A stretch of DNA of 64,000 bases from Distichodus sexfasciatus (GCA_032718565.1 JAVGVS010000284.1:1-64000), one strand, 5' to 3'. Shown: positions 39,101 through 54,176, counted from the stretch's first letter. Notes: generated by a model from the letters alone, not told the origin. Numbers and translations: made by a program.

Positions 39101-42100
39101 GGAGTTTATTCTTTGCTTACGTCATGGATTAATTGGCGCGGTCATGATTGCACAGCCTTATTGGCTGCAAAGATGCAGATGAAAGGTTAGAATATTAATT
39201 CAAATTGTGTTTGTACTCAGTAGCGACTTTTGATTTTATAAGTAGCGAAGTAGATTACATGGTGTAAATTGTACTCAAGTACGAGTAAAATTACACACTT
39301 GAAAAACTACTCATAAAAGTACAAGTACCCAAACAATCTACTTAATTGCAGTAACGTGAGTATTTGTAATTCGTTACTTCCAACCCTGACTGCCAGTTAT
39401 CCTTAGCAAAAAGTAGTATACTTGAAGTTCATTTTATTAAGTATGCTTGAGTATAAGTAGAAGTATAGCAAGTATACTACGGACCATGTACCATGTACCT
39501 TGTAGTGTACTAGAAAGTATACTAATTTAATATTTCGGACTAAATTGGAACATTTTTAAGTTTATAAAAGTATACTTTAGGTATACTTTATGAGGTCATT
39601 TTAAGATTACAAAAGTATACTTTTAGACTTTAGTAGATTTTTGTTTATACTTATCAGTATGTCAAGTATACTTCACTATGCTATGCTTAAGCATATAAAA
39701 TATAGTATATAAAAAGTAAACTTCAAGTATACTGCCTCAGTTTTAGTATATAATAAGTATACTCGTTGTACTACTTTTTGCTAAGGGTATAGGTAACCTG
39801 CAACTAGCAGTTTAGCAGCTAGCAAGTCACTAAACATGATTTGCATGCTATTGGTAGTTAACGCATTGCTACTAATAGAGCAAGTGCAACGAAACTGACA
39901 TTTTAATATTGTTATTGTTATGATTTCTTCTGCAACTCTCCCAGTTGGGCAGATGTGTGTAACATCCTCTAGTGGTGTGTTTGGTCAGTGCATGGTCAGA
40001 TGTGGAACAATGTCTGTCCTGGACAGGACAAGCAAACTGCTGTCCAAACATGTCAAGCCAGGACACGAGTAATCATAGCTAATGACTCTAAAGAAACAGT
40101 AAAAGTAGTGTTCAGTACAGTAACAGGCCAAACAGCATCCGGTCATGTTTACCCCAGACTCCAGCTCACCTCAAACCATCTGCAGTACATCCACACTGAT
40201 GCTTCAGAGAGAAGGATTACTGCGTGAACTCATTCATCCTGCCACATGTAAGGACCTGAAACCGTTTCTCGAATCTGTGTGAAAAGCCGCAGTTCCCTCT
40301 CACACTGTATTAAACCAGCACTCTGCCCCGAGGGCTACAGGAGACGCAGAACTAATACAAAGTGTCAGAGTGGGTTTTTAAGATTGTAACTTCACCAAAG
40401 AATGGATCCCACAGCAATACAGAGGAACAAGATCTGATTTAATCAACACCATCACTTTGGTCTGTATGTGCAGGGTCTCAGTCGTTCTTGAAAATGTCTC
40501 ACCTCTCATCCAAAATACTTCTTCAGTTCAAAAAGCTGATAGTGAGTCCTAGTTATCTAACACTTGGTGGAGTTGTTAACGACTTTCAGGAACACCTTTT
40601 TAAAATTTATCAGACATTCTTATACAGAGTGACAGAGTAAGATCTCTCCACAACCCTAACCCTCAACTGCAGCACTGTATTAATTCTCCCAAAAAGAGGA
40701 TGTCCCAGACAGACCTTCCCACTTTGTTGATTTAAAACCAGACTTTACTGGATAGTTTAACCAGAAGCCCAGTGAGAGCAGGGAACTGCAGAAGCAACAC
40801 AAGGTTTGTACATGTTACAGCATTTAGCAGAAGCTTTTATCCTTTTATAGCATCATTGTTGCAAAATGACTTTTACAATATTCTTATGTTTTGAGAACTG
40901 AGAACTTTCCCACATTTTTCATGACCAGCCATTTCCTCCCCCACAGCAGCTCAGTAAAACCGTGTGGAAGTGTGGATGTGAACGATTCTCACCGTCAAAC
41001 TTCTTGTGCTGGGAGGTGAAGGCAGAACGCAGTGTCTCGGTGCTCTTCTCCACCAGGCTCTGGAAGTCAGCTTTGCTCCTGAGGCCCAGCGCGTCCTCTG
41101 CCTCCTTTGTGCAGCAGGTGTAGCCCTGGGAGCACACGCGCAGGTGCTCACCTGTGGAGCAAGAAGCAGGAGAAAGAGTGAGATGTTACCACGCCGAGCC
41201 GGAGAGAGAGATGCGTCGTGGTTGTGTTCAGCCATGCTTCATTAGCAGCTCCGCCAGCGGCAGGACGCATCCCAAAATGCAGCAGCGGCAGCGTGAAGGA
41301 GCTATGACCAGAACTAATGATGCGTGCCTCAGCTCCAAGTGACATCTTTAATTACGGCAAACCCACAGAGGGAAGTCTGACGCTGCCACGTAGAATACAC
41401 ACAGAGCGGCGAGATCCATGTGTCTCAATATTAATCAGGTTTAACACATGCAAATTTGCCGCCATGGATAATGATGTGTGCAATTTCGAGAGTGATATGG
41501 TGGAAAATTGTAGATGTTGAACAGTTTGGTTAAACAGCAATAAGGAATAAAGCAATGGACCCAAAAACTGAGCCCTGAGGGACTCCACTGTTGTTCTCTC
41601 CTTCTTTCTCCTATGTCATTATCAAAATACAGCATTTTGTAAAATCTAAACCAGAGAATGTCATTCACAAATGCTAAGCAGTTGAATATGAAAATTCTAA
41701 ACAATCAATCAAATAAAAATAACAGTATCTTTATGAAGTCTAAGCTAATTATATAAGGGGTGCAATAATATGTGCAACTATCATAATAGCAGACAGGTGG
41801 AGAAAACAACAACCAGAATCATGGAATACAATCATACTTTTGTGCATTAAATATACGCAGGATTAGCAGCAGTGTATCATGAGTATACTGTACAGTCAGT
41901 CTGTAAACATAAACACTATCCCTGAGACAGTTTAATGTGGCGTGAATGAGACTGTCCATGTAGCAGCATGTGCATCACAACACCGTAATGAGTATAGTGC
42001 AGAGGCGTAATAAAGTCAGTTCACAGTCTGCGTGTGTGTCGGGGGAGTTGGAATGGGAGAACAAATCTGAAACCCATGAGTGTTAAAATAAAACTTCTAC

Positions 42101-45100
42101 TAAAAGTAAAAGCTTTTTTTTACCTGCTCAGCACAGCCATTATAACTCTAGGTTCCAATTGTCCAGCACTCGGAACCATCTGTCTGCTGTGCTCTCTGCT
42201 TGCCCTTGCCATCCCCCAGTAGTGGGGAAAATGTGTTGAAGGGTGGAGATGGAGGGGAAAAAGTCCCAGAGCACCTGCTGGTTTAGCTGCGCTGTTAGCA
42301 GAAGCTCCAGAGTAGCATTACCGAGCTGCTGGCACAGGGAGAATCTGGGACAGCACTCTTTAAGGGAGAACAGGGAACTGGAGGCTAATGATAGCTGTAA
42401 TGTGGGCTCAGACCTCCGCTAGCAAATCATTACCATCTAGCGGCGTGTGACAGGGGACCCGGAGGAGCAGGTGCATGCTGGGAGCTATAACTAACAATAG
42501 ACTATAAATGTAATTAATAATAAATGCCAATCTGAGTTTTGTGTACAGATGGTTTATGAGTGATGCAAACTGGACATGACAGAGCAAAGTCACAGATTTC
42601 ACTCCTCAAACAAAAGCTTTATGACCTCATCTGAACATGACTGCATTTGGACAATGTCTGTTCAAGCTTCTGTTCTGGCCAGAAGCCACGGTGGGAAACA
42701 ACAACCCGTCCCCTCCCTGTTCCAGTGCTGGGAAATATTCTCGTTAGTGAGTTCTGACACCATTTCAGTGTGTTTATGATCCATAAAGTCGTGGCAGCTG
42801 TCTAATTTCAATCACAGCCAGACGTCACAAGGCATCTTGTTTCACCCCGGCCTCTCTGAGAAAGTGAAGATGGTAGTCATGTAATTACAAAGAGGCAAAG
42901 CATCTGGAGACAGATCTGAAAACACACACCAAACGTGTGCAGAATGTTTGTAACCTGAGTGAGATGGACTGTGAAGAACATGATGAGCTGTGTCACACAA
43001 ACCATGCAAAGAATTTCATTTTTATGTTTCATTTCCTCCATGGCAAGGTAGAGGATCTTTACAGGTCATTATCATTGCCACCACGGGCACTGCGCATGAT
43101 TGAGGTTCAGAATTCTAATTAGCCCAAACTGCTGACTACGGGGAGTCCGAAGCATTGCCGCTGGTGTGGAAATGCGGACGAGAGCTGAACAAAGGCTGTT
43201 TACCACAAGCAGCATCAGTTGCCCCAACCAACGAAACTGTGCGCCAGAAATGGACACAGCAGATACGCTGTCATCAAAAGAGGAGGAATCTCAGAAATAC
43301 GAAGTAATCAAGACAAACATCATCACAATGTCCCCCATCACATGTAGCACTGTATTTATTGCACTTTCCACCACTAAATGCCTTTTCAAAAACAAACGCT
43401 GCATGATTTAATGCCAACGTTCAACCTCAAAGGTGGTGCCAGAGACTCAGCCATGTCTGTTTATTAAGTATGTACTGTGACCATTGAGGACGCTGCTCAT
43501 CTTTGTTCCTCCCTTCCTCCCACAGAGTTGAGGTTTTCCAGATTTGGGAACAGGCCCGATTTGATCCATCTTTTGAGTTGATTACAGGAAATTGCATCAG
43601 CACCGGAGTAAGAGGCATCTAGGGTAAAAGACAACATGCTGTTCTTCAGGGAAGTGCTTTATTATAAATGTAGTTTCTTCGAAATGGATGCAAATCTGTT
43701 ACATCTCAATATTTATTCTGCAGTCTGGAGGCTGTGGCACTCGAGTGACAGCAGATTTATTCAGCCTCAGTCTAATGAAAGGTGAAGTTTAATTCTGCGT
43801 CAAACTCAGGAAATCAAAGCTATAGGCATTTACCAGCACGGAAGGGATAGCTGTTTGGGGATGGAACATCAGTCAAGTGGATTTTCCTGCCCATTGGCTT
43901 GTCAATTGTGGGTCAGTCAGACAGGAGATCAGATGTCTGGGCATCTTTGGGGAACGACAACAGTCAGATATCTCACAGACGTAAGCGACAGGAGTGTCTG
44001 GATCAGAACCACTCAATCCTGCACAACATGACAGCAGGTTTGAAGGCCACCCCCATTAGGGCTGATGGGTAATGATGCAGGTTCAAATGGGGAGGCTTGT
44101 GAGTGACAGGAGCAGGGTGATACATGGGAAAACTGAGTGTTTAGTCCAGGGTTACTGACTTTTCCTCATCTCAGGAACGGTCTATCTGGAGTAACATGGG
44201 GTCATAATGGCCAGTTTTCCAAGAGCTTAACAAGGGTGAAGACAAGGCCATGAGTGCAGCGGTTTAGTGATATCCTGCATGTCCTTTAAACTTCAAGACA
44301 CAACACTGCTCTGGACAAGATAAAAGTAGCTACACTGGGATTGGGACACAGCCCCTACCTAGAGAGCTGGGCCAGGGATGGAACACATCCTGTGTGGTTT
44401 ATATTAGATGAGTGAAACACAGCCCCTCTTGATAGCTACACACTGCCTTGCAGCACATTTCTAGTCGAACGAGAAGGAGAAACACAGCCTCGGTTCCCGC
44501 GTCACGAGCAGCTGTCCCACTTCCTGTCTCTGTGCACGCTCTTGTTTTGTAGATAAGAGTATAAATGTCAGGTACAGCTCCCGCTCGGCTGATGGAAGCC
44601 CTTTTATTTCAACATGAATAGAGGCTCCAAACTCCCAGTGCCAAGGGAAGACTGTCACTCCTCATCTGGAGACTTTCAGCAGGAGCAGTGTTACGCAAGA
44701 AGCAGACATTAAATTCCGTTCTCACCACACCACCAAACTATATATCATCTTAACTACATGCTACAGTTAGTCACCTTTTAAAGAGGAAAATATTTACATT
44801 TACAGCATTTAACAGAAACTCTTTTCTACTCTCTCTGGAGCAACTTGGGGGCCCTTGCTCAGGCTGGGATGTAAGCAGCTGGGATTTAAACCTACATTCT
44901 TATTCTAATCCATTCTTAAACAGTGTTTTAGTCACTCAGACCACTGCACCACCACTGACTTTCTAAATGTGACCTCTACATGTGACCCATCCATGTAGGA
45001 GCATTGCTTGGGGACAGCATCTTACTTACAGACACCTCAGTGGTATTTATACTGCCACTGCCCCAGGCTGCCTTGTGGTGCCCCTGCTGCCCACCTGGAC

Positions 45101-47380
45101 ATCAGTGACTATCAGTCTCTCAGAGGCCAACCTCAAGAGGAAGTAACTGCCCTTCTCATGCATTCAGCCAGAATGTCCAAATCCCTTACTGCCATCATCA
45201 GCACCTTCCTGCCTCCTTTTCCTCCTGACACAGAGAGCACCCGTACCCAAGTGCCCTAAACATAACAGATTTTTCAAAGTTTGCACTGTCAGGAAATAAT
45301 AAACCACCACCTGCAGAATGGAGGAGACGAGCTGCATTTCTCAGAAGCTTGAGTCAGGAGCAGGTGTCTAGGTGCAGCAGGATGACGCCAGATCAGCACC
45401 ACTGCCGCTAATATGCATCCGGGTCGGCCTGCAATCTGCTTCTGATCTTATAAAAGTCCCAATTCATCAGAGGTGTCAGCACTTAGTCACCCCGATGCAA
45501 GAAGACGGAAACCAAGCAAAACTGCCATCAGTCTCCTTGCTACAAGAGACAGGGAGGGAGGAAATGGAGGAGTCAGTGTGGCTGAGCCTATTGCAGATTA
45601 CACTCTCACAATTAATTCACAGATGAACAGAGACAACAGAGTTTCAGCATGTGAAGAAGAAAAGGATCTGATGAGATTAGAGCAGGAAACAGAGTGAAAG
45701 TGTGTTTTATGGTCTCAGAGCAGCAGCACAGTTGCTGGAGGGATACAAGCACATGGTGCTGTTTCTATATATCTCTCTCTCATCCCCCTCTCCCTTCTCT
45801 TGTCCTCGCTCTCTCCTTCTTTCGCCTGAATTTAGAGGGACTTCCTGAAGAACAGCACCTTCATACAGTTAAAACAGGATAAAGTCACAGTCCTGCAACA
45901 TCAGTACCAACTCAGTACCAGTTCTGCTGAGTCTGTCATAGCTGTGTAGCATGCTGCTTTTGGCCTGGTGGTTGAGGAGATGCAGAGACACTCTCTTCAG
46001 CTTACTGCTCTCCACTGAGGGATGCCTGCCATACACCGGCTGCTTTGGGGCACCGCACCAACCAGATAGTTCTGTCACACGAGGGCCAGTCCTGGCCCAC
46101 CCTCACTTCATTCTGCAGTCCCACACATGTAGCAGCGGTCAGTAATGCTGGCTGTTTGCTGTCCGAAAAGCATTAGTCATTACTCACACCATCCTACTGG
46201 CACTTCGGACCAGGTGCTGACTGCAGGGGGATGCCACTCCACCACCCGCAGGCCTGGCTGGGGGAAACCTGAGTTCAGGGCTAATTTCAAAGCTAAACAA
46301 GTCACACTGTCTGTGCGCTGATGGCTGTTCTCACACTTTACAGGGGCAGCGCTCGATAGCTGGGCTCGCTACACTGCCAACAAAGCTGCATTGATCTGTC
46401 ATTAGATACAGAGTCTTCAAACCCACCTCTGGAAGAGTGGCTGTGTTAGCACAGGGGGAGAGAGGGAAAGAGAGAGAGTTCCTTCCTGCTGCTATAAAAG
46501 GGACAGAGGCTAGTTCAGGCTAACTCTTCTATATGAGAGGCTCTCTGCTTCAGACTAATAGCTATAACAGAATGATTGTGAGGTGGCAGCAACCAGAACT
46601 AGCCTCGGTCATAGTTATATATAACATTAATATTAGCCTGAATGCTCTACAGTAGTGTTAGCCCAAATATGCTAGCCTCATCTTCCTGTACAGCAAGGAC
46701 AGGCTAGCTGAACTCCTGCAGACTCCTTCACCCAAGTCACATGACCACACAGAGCTGATCCTGATGCTGGAATTAACTCACATTTTATACCTCATTCTTT
46801 ACAGTCTTCACCATCACGCACACTTACTGCTTAGCACAGGCCTTCTACTGTCTAACAAGGTCACCAGACACATGCCCTTCGGTCAAGCTGCCCGCCCCTG
46901 CCCAAAGTGCCGAAAAATTTGGACTGTGTGTGTGTGTAAGAGAGACAGAGTGGGCGGGTATTTGTGGCATTGTGGGGACCTTTTGTCCCCTAAAATCACT
47001 TTTAGTAATTTTTTGGGGGGCATTGTGGGGACATTCGAGAGGTCCCCGTGAAGAAAAATGACTATAGAACATGAGCATGTTTTATTTGAGAAACTAAAAG
47101 AGGTAAAAAATGTGCTTTTGGTTACTGAGGTTAGGATAAGGGTTACGTGTAAAATTATATACGTCTAGTCATTATGGGAATCTATGGAATGTCCCCACAA
47201 AGATAGTTGTACAAGTTTATGTGTGTGTGTGTGTGTGTGTGTGAGGTTAGTCTTATCTTCCCAGCCTGAAACCAGCGTCTCCCACACCAATAACAGTTGA
47301 GACACAATCACTGCTTTGATCTCCTCAACGTGACCAGCGCTTTCACACAGAGAACAGCAGAACAAAGTGACACACCCACA

Positions 47381-47433
<53 letters not shown>

Positions 47434-50400
47434 TTGGGCGGGCATTAGGTCTGGTGTAATGAGAGATGATGGCTCTTTCCGGCCCTGAAAGTTACACCAG
47501 CAGCACTATTAGGCCCCAAACTGCAGGAGCCGAACCCTGACACTCCCACATCCTCGCAAGACTTCGCTCACTCCTGTCCACATCCGTCCTGATAATGAGC
47601 ATCCAGCCAGCAACACACACCTCACACACACGCCCTGAGCCCCGAACACTGAGACGCTGCTCCAACCGCTCTCTAATTGCCTGCTATTTTCCTTCAGCTT
47701 CATTATGAGCAGTGTGTTTGTGTGAATGTGTGTGTGTGTATGTGTGTAGGGGGTCCGGAGTGTGAAATTCTGCCATCTGGACCCCCCTCGTCTTACAGTA
47801 CCACATCCCCGACTTTCAAGCGTCTCCACTGGGGCCGGAGACCCAAATTGAATCCGTCCAAACAAGACAAAGTGAGAATTCCCCAAGCTAAACACCACCA
47901 TATGCCGCTGCTCTGCCGAAGCCTCACTTTCAAGTAACTTCCACAGTTGGCCTGCACGCACCTCACCAGGGCCGTCCCGGCATCTTTTAATCACCTGCCT
48001 CTTAAACACCAGGCAATGTTAAGTATTTAAGAGGTTTAATAACAGACAGACCTGAAATCTCAATCCCCACCCCTTAAACACACCAAAGTCTTTTAAAAGG
48101 AATTCAGCAGTGATTCCAAAAGGTAACAGCGGATGTTTCTTCCACCATTAGCAGACGAGGCTAGCTACAGGCAGGGACGCCAGCACTAATCCTCCAGCCG
48201 CCATTCTGCAGCGCTTTTTAAAACAGTTGAGCCGCCATTCCAAAGCCAAGTTTCAGAGCTGGAGCCAGAGAGCACTCAACCGCGCGCTCATTTACACTCC
48301 ATTAAACCTGCATTAATGCTGTTATGGGCCTTTTTACAGCTCTCCGCTTCAAACCCGCCAATGCTAATTAGCGCACTCACACACCCACACACACCCACAC
48401 CCATACACACACGAACGGCAGTGGTATGTGCAGGTATTTATGGGAAATGTCAGTGGAGGAGTGACCCCAGGGCCCCTCGTGCTGGTGGCTGCACGTGTGG
48501 TAATGAAGGGAAGTTTTAGGCTTGGTGGTGGAGGAGGAGGAGGAGGAGGACGAGAGTATGAAGGAGAAGGTGGAGGACAGAATGAAGGAAGAGGCTCACG
48601 TGTTAAACTTCTGCCAAAGACTTTAAGAGTCTGAGGCTCAGGCACATTTTAGACCATATTTGGCCATGAAATCTGAGTGAGTGAGTGATTATTTGTCATT
48701 GTGAACACAACACAGCACAGCACACAGTGCACCACAACCAAATGTCACCTCTGCATTTAACCCATTCAGCTAGCAAGCGCCCGGGGAGCAGTGCTTGGGG
48801 ACGGTACCTTGCTCACGAGTACCTCAACTTTACCGGCCGTGGATTCAAACCTATTGTTTATTCCATGTGCCCTAGCTGTTCTTTGTTCTTTGTTGTCTGT
48901 TTCTTGTTGCACTGTATAAACTGGAGCCATGTCGTCTCGTCTCTCTGTATATCTGTACAGTATATAGCAGAGATGACAAAGTTTACTTTGACTTTGACAT
49001 GGATGCAGTTCTGGAGAAGATGTTTATTAGTGCACCGAAGACAAACATGTTATAGTTGGCTAACAAATTTGTCAGACCTGTCTGAAGCACATCCTCACTC
49101 TGCTGCTCCCTACCTGGAGTTCTATCAGCTCAACGGCTCTTCAGATTTCCTACAGAGCCTGCCTCAGCCCTGAGTGACAGATCTGCAAAGTACCTGCGCT
49201 AATCGCTCCACCAGGAACTTCAAGGCTGGGCTAACTTCACTAAGTGACATGGATCAAGACAACCCTTCTACAAATCTGACCCGGCGTCAGATAAAAGAGC
49301 ATAACTCCGTCTCAGCTTCCCACAATCATCCTCTCATCCCTTCCCTTTCATCCTGCAGTAGCAGCGGTGGTGGAGACGAACTGCACTATCACTCCAGCAG
49401 ATTATTTTACACTCAGCAGGTCCCGGAGGTGCTCCTATTGTTTAAATATTAGTCTAATTCCCCAAGCGTTAGCAACCGTCTCTGGGGTAACGCACCGCGA
49501 GTCCTCCATGCTGCTTCCAACTGTTAGCTGTGCGGCTGCTGCGGGTTTATTTTCTTATAATATTTGGTAAGAATCTGGTGATGATGTATGTTAGAAAAGC
49601 TGAAGGCTGCTGTTGGAACATGACGGCACTCTGTCTCACTTAAGTTCACTAGGACATGCTGTGAGTTCCGTCATAATTTGTCCATCAGAGTGGGATGCAG
49701 GATTAATATGGTAAAAGTTTAACATGATTATATATAAATATAACTTGCAACAGGTTGATAATTATATATAAACATATGTCCTTTTTGGGGGAATGTGTAA
49801 TGCACCTGAACGTCACCGCGTCTCTCCGTCTGACGTCACGAGTGTGTGTGTGTGTGTGAGAGAGCTTGACTGAGTGACTGTGTGGTATTTACCGTTGTGT
49901 TACGGTTTGTGTGTGTGTGTGTGTGTGTATGCGCAGTTGGCATAGCATAACATTGCAGAAGAGGCAGCAGTGTTTATTTCCCACGGTGTTGGACTCTATC
50001 ACACACCTGGTGACTTCCTGATGTAAACAACAATAAACATGTCCGAGGAGGCGGAGCTTGTTTACACACAAACACATACACACACTCAAACAGAAACACC
50101 TATTACCCTATATATACACAGACACACACACACACACATTCAAGAGCACACACACACTTCTGTCTCTCTCTCTCTCTCTCTGACTCTCCTCCTGTTTGGG
50201 CTGTGGGGTCAGAGGTCAGAGTTACAGACTCACGCACATCCTGTTTGTGTGTAATAACTGGTAGCAGAGTTGAGACTGACAGTGAGCTCCTCGTGTCTGT
50301 GCTGCAGTGACTCTTCTACTGATCTCTCACTGCTCCCTCCCTCCCTCGCTCGCTCTCTTCATCTCCACCTGTCTCTCTTTATTCTCTCTCTCCCCTGTCT

Positions 50401-53400
50401 CCTCCCAATACTCTCCTCCTTTCTTTCTCTAAATCTCTCACTTTTTTACTCCTTCATTATCTATCTCTCTCTCTCCTTAACAGGTTAGAGGTTCTAATCC
50501 TCACTTCACAAACCCCTAACCACTCTAACTCTGTCTGTGTGTCCTGCTCTCAGTTGCTCCATCTTTACCTGTGTGGTTAAATAAGGGAATGTTTTCCACC
50601 TGAGGACGCTACCACCACTGTGTTGTTAATGAAGCCTCCCGGGACTCCGCCCCTTCTCGCACGACTCCACCCACTTCCACCTGGGACTCCGCCTCAGGCA
50701 GGAGCCCCTAATCCGCCCCTTAATCCCCACCTGCTCAATTAAACTACTACTGCACACACACACACACACACACACATTCATACACACACACACGTCTCTG
50801 TGCTTAAAATGGACCTTTGACGCATGTGTTTTCATCACACTTAATGCCCACAGCGCACACTTGGTTATTAAAAACACAGGGTAAGGACCTCCCTGGATGG
50901 TGTGTGTGTGTTTGAGATTTGGGAGATGAGCCGCCTACACACACAAACACAGGTGTGTGAGATCAGCAGGTGTGTGTGATGCGTAATCAGTCAGGTGACA
51001 GCGGTGCAGAGACTTTTAGTGCAGCTCATCTGACAGAGTATTTCACCAAAACAAGCACACACACACACACACACTGGAGTGGACCAGGAAGACACCTCAT
51101 GTGGTTCAATATTACTAGCAATATTAGTGTCTCTTCACCCACATGGAGCTTCTCTTTAGTTACAGCACCAAACCCCTCACACGCGTCTTACCCACTACAC
51201 TAAACTCCTCCAGCTGGACTCCTGTCAGCGGTACAGAGGAACGAGTCCAGCGAGTACCGAAGCGGTAACAGTACCAGACAGCAGTGGAGCAGCATCCTCT
51301 GGTTACCCACAAAGCTGTGTTACTCTGGCAATCATAGTCTCACTATCTGTCTAATCTGTAACTGTAACTATCTGTTCAATCTCCAACTTCAAACACTGTG
51401 ACTCCACTTTCTCCACTCTCCCCCGTCTCTGGTCCAGACTCCCTGATCCCTCGCTCCGTCCTCTCATCTCCATGTTTGCAGAGCGAGCACAGGCTGGCCT
51501 AATGAATGCTAATAGGGACAGTTCAATAGCCACAGTGCTGACAGCAGGATCAAAGCACCGGAGCGGACCCCTGGCATTAAACGGCAGTGTGTTTCATCAG
51601 GCGCCACAGACTAGCACAGGTGAGGGCAGCACTATTACACAGGGCTGATGCTAACCCTAGCCTTGCATGATTCCTGCTAGCCTTTAGCTGCTGTCAGAAG
51701 TGAACTCGCCAAGTGACTGAAACTGAGACGTCGTTGTGAAAACACCACCATGCTAACGGTTCAGCGGCTGAAGTGCTGACTGTAGCGACATGTCTCAAGC
51801 CCAACATGTCAACACAAACCTCCATTGCTAGGCTGATAACTAGCCTTATAGCTAAGTCCTGCTGCTGATGCTAACATGAGCACACTGCTGTTTCCAGGGT
51901 TAGGATTAGGAAGTGGTGAGCGATTTAGCGTTGGAGATTTGATGTCTTTTTCAGCTCTGAACACACTCACATACGCACTCATATATATGCACACACACAG
52001 TGTGGTTACAGCATTGCTAGGTCCTCACCTCGCGTGCTGATCAATGTTTAATGGTGACATGGCGCTGGTGTGATTTACGCCAGCCAGCCTGACAGACTGA
52101 AATCACACCAGCACCGACAACACCAACTGCAGCAACATCTCACACACACATCTCAGTGAATACATTGAGGGGAAAGTGAGAGACGGAGCGTAACCGTTAG
52201 AAGTTGCCTCCTTCTTCCCTGACCCAGCTGACCCTCACATCACTCCAGACCTCGGCCTTGTCACTGGACTCTGCAGTGCTCATCATCACTGTTGATAAGG
52301 TACGAGGCTTGCAGCACCACTGGAGCCGAAACCGGAGACCAGCAAAAACCCAGAACCAGAACCAGGAATTGCCTGGACTCAAATATCAGCTGCGCTACTC
52401 CAGCAACACTGCAGTGAGGAGTCACTACAGCCAGGAACCTGCTTACTGAGCTGCACAACAAACAAACACACACACACACACTTAACATACACACAGCATC
52501 CACACATACTCCTCACATGCACATACATCTATACACACACTCCTTACATGCACACATTTCCACACACACTCCACCTGCACGCACATCTATACACCAACAC
52601 ACACACACTTCCTCACATGCACACATTTACACACAGATACTCCTTCAGACACACATACTCCTCCTCTTTTCCACATCTTTTGCTTGCTTTCAATTAAAGG
52701 AGTTGAGCTCATGAGTAATTAATCTCACCTTGAAATGTCTGACATGGAGAAATCAACACACACACACACGGGGCAGTTGGTGGTGTACTGGTGGGGTGTT
52801 CACCCCATGATCAGAAAGTCGCAGGTTCAAATCCAGGACCGGTAAAGTTACCACCGAGGTACTCATGAGCAAGGTACCGTCCCCAAGCACTGCTCCCGGG
52901 CGCTTGTTAGCTGCCCACTGCTCCTTCACGGATGGGTTAAATGCAGAGGTCACATGTGGTTGTGGTGCAGTTTGTGCTGTGCTGTGTTCACAATGACAAA
53001 TAATCACTCACTTTCACACACAACACACCACACATCTTCAAGAGTTTGACATTCTTGTAACATTTACACCTTTAAAAGTGAAGGAATATTAATTTTTGAC
53101 CCCATATAGTACCACACTGGTCACACTCCGTACCAGACTGTGAACACTTTTCTAAACAAAATCAACACGTTTAACTAATAAAAATAAAAATGCCACAATT
53201 ATTTTCAATTAATGCTACAAAAGACTATAAAGAAGCTCTGGTCTTGTAAACAAGCTTCAGTACTTTAGACAAGCAGCTCTGAACCCTTACACTAAGTACC
53301 TTTAATGTACCTTTATAAGAGCCAGAGACACTTTCAACATGAGAACTGTCCTAGGTTCCATAAAGAAACTGTAATGTCAATAAATAAACTCTAATGTTAA

Positions 53401-54113
53401 TGGTTCCACTGCCACAAGCAAGCAGATCTGATTCCACACGAACCTTCAGTAATACCACCTGTGATGACTTTGGGCTCCTAAAAAGTACCAGACCTTTTAA
53501 CCAAAAATAATTATTTGTGGCTTGAGAAAGAATCCTCTTATGCCACATAATCCCATAAAAACACTTTAAATACGACACATGAACATGACTGCCTCCAGAC
53601 ACAACCTTCGGCACCACACACAAGCAGGTTCAGTTCCACAAAGCACCTCTAAAGTCACACAAGATGCTTCACGTAATGCTAGTAAAATGTTATATGCCAC
53701 AGGTGAACATCTAATGCCTTACAAGAACCATGCTAGTGCCAAGGAACGTTTACCAAGAGACCAATCCCATGTGGCTGCAGAAAGCCCTTCTAATGCAACT
53801 TAATTTCATAACACATTAATGCCACAAGTGAACATTTCTGGCTTCAGAATAAAGCTTCAGCTCCACAGTCACACACATTCTCATATAAGAGCTGCTCTAG
53901 TTTCATCAGCAAGTTCCTGAGTGATACAGATGTGAGTCTCCAGCTGCGTGTAGAAACTGCATTAGAACTGGGTCTTGGTGCAGCAGAATCTCCAGCTTCT
54001 CTATGAGACTTTGCAGCAGCACCAGAACCAGAACCAGGAGCAGCAGCTTCGGAACCATTCCCATGTTCTCCAGCAGTAGCGGACCTGTAGCACGGCTCGG
54101 CTCGGTTCGGTTC

Positions 54114-54176
<63 letters not shown>

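Larger units (their letters stand above)
20179..40992 (-). other. glypican intron 2
   Basis: A 20.8-kb phase-1 intron, the longest here. Its gene-5' part (right end) contains the repeat cluster 36.1-39.8 kb; its gene-3' part (20.2-25.9 kb) is almost free of recognisable repeats. 20744-20762 is a TG tract. Long stretches 20.2-25.9, 26.1-27.9, 28.7-31.5, 32.1-35.0 and 39.8-40.9 kb show no coding potential I can defend; 30580-30780 and 32580-32730 look like candidate conserved elements. Confidence 0.8.
41152..54176 (-). other. glypican intron 1
   Basis: A 13.0-kb phase-1 intron. It begins with GTAACA running into a 59-bp CA repeat and ends CTCCACAG before exon 2. SINE and tail-repeat copies sit at 44.8-45.05, 48.68-49.0 and 52.77-53.02 kb. 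Simple repeats occur at 47219-47244, 47378-47433, 50040-50180 and 50755-50790. 41.2-44.7, 45.1-46.9 and 51.0-52.7 kb show no supported features. Confidence 0.8.

Noticed and set aside
47509..48009. 166-residue open frame on the minus strand
   Set aside because: It includes a Thr-His run from a CA repeat and no family similarity; flanks lack matching splice sites in the glypican frame.
48685..49173. 162-residue open frame on the plus strand
   Set aside because: It runs through a SINE and repeat R4 in antisense and sense; there is no coding signal outside them.
54001..54176. Continuation of the exon 1 frame downstream of 54177 (Thr-His run and beyond)
   Set aside because: It translates the CA repeat of intron 1. 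The GT donor at 54176-54175 and the in-frame join to exon 2 show where the exon ends.
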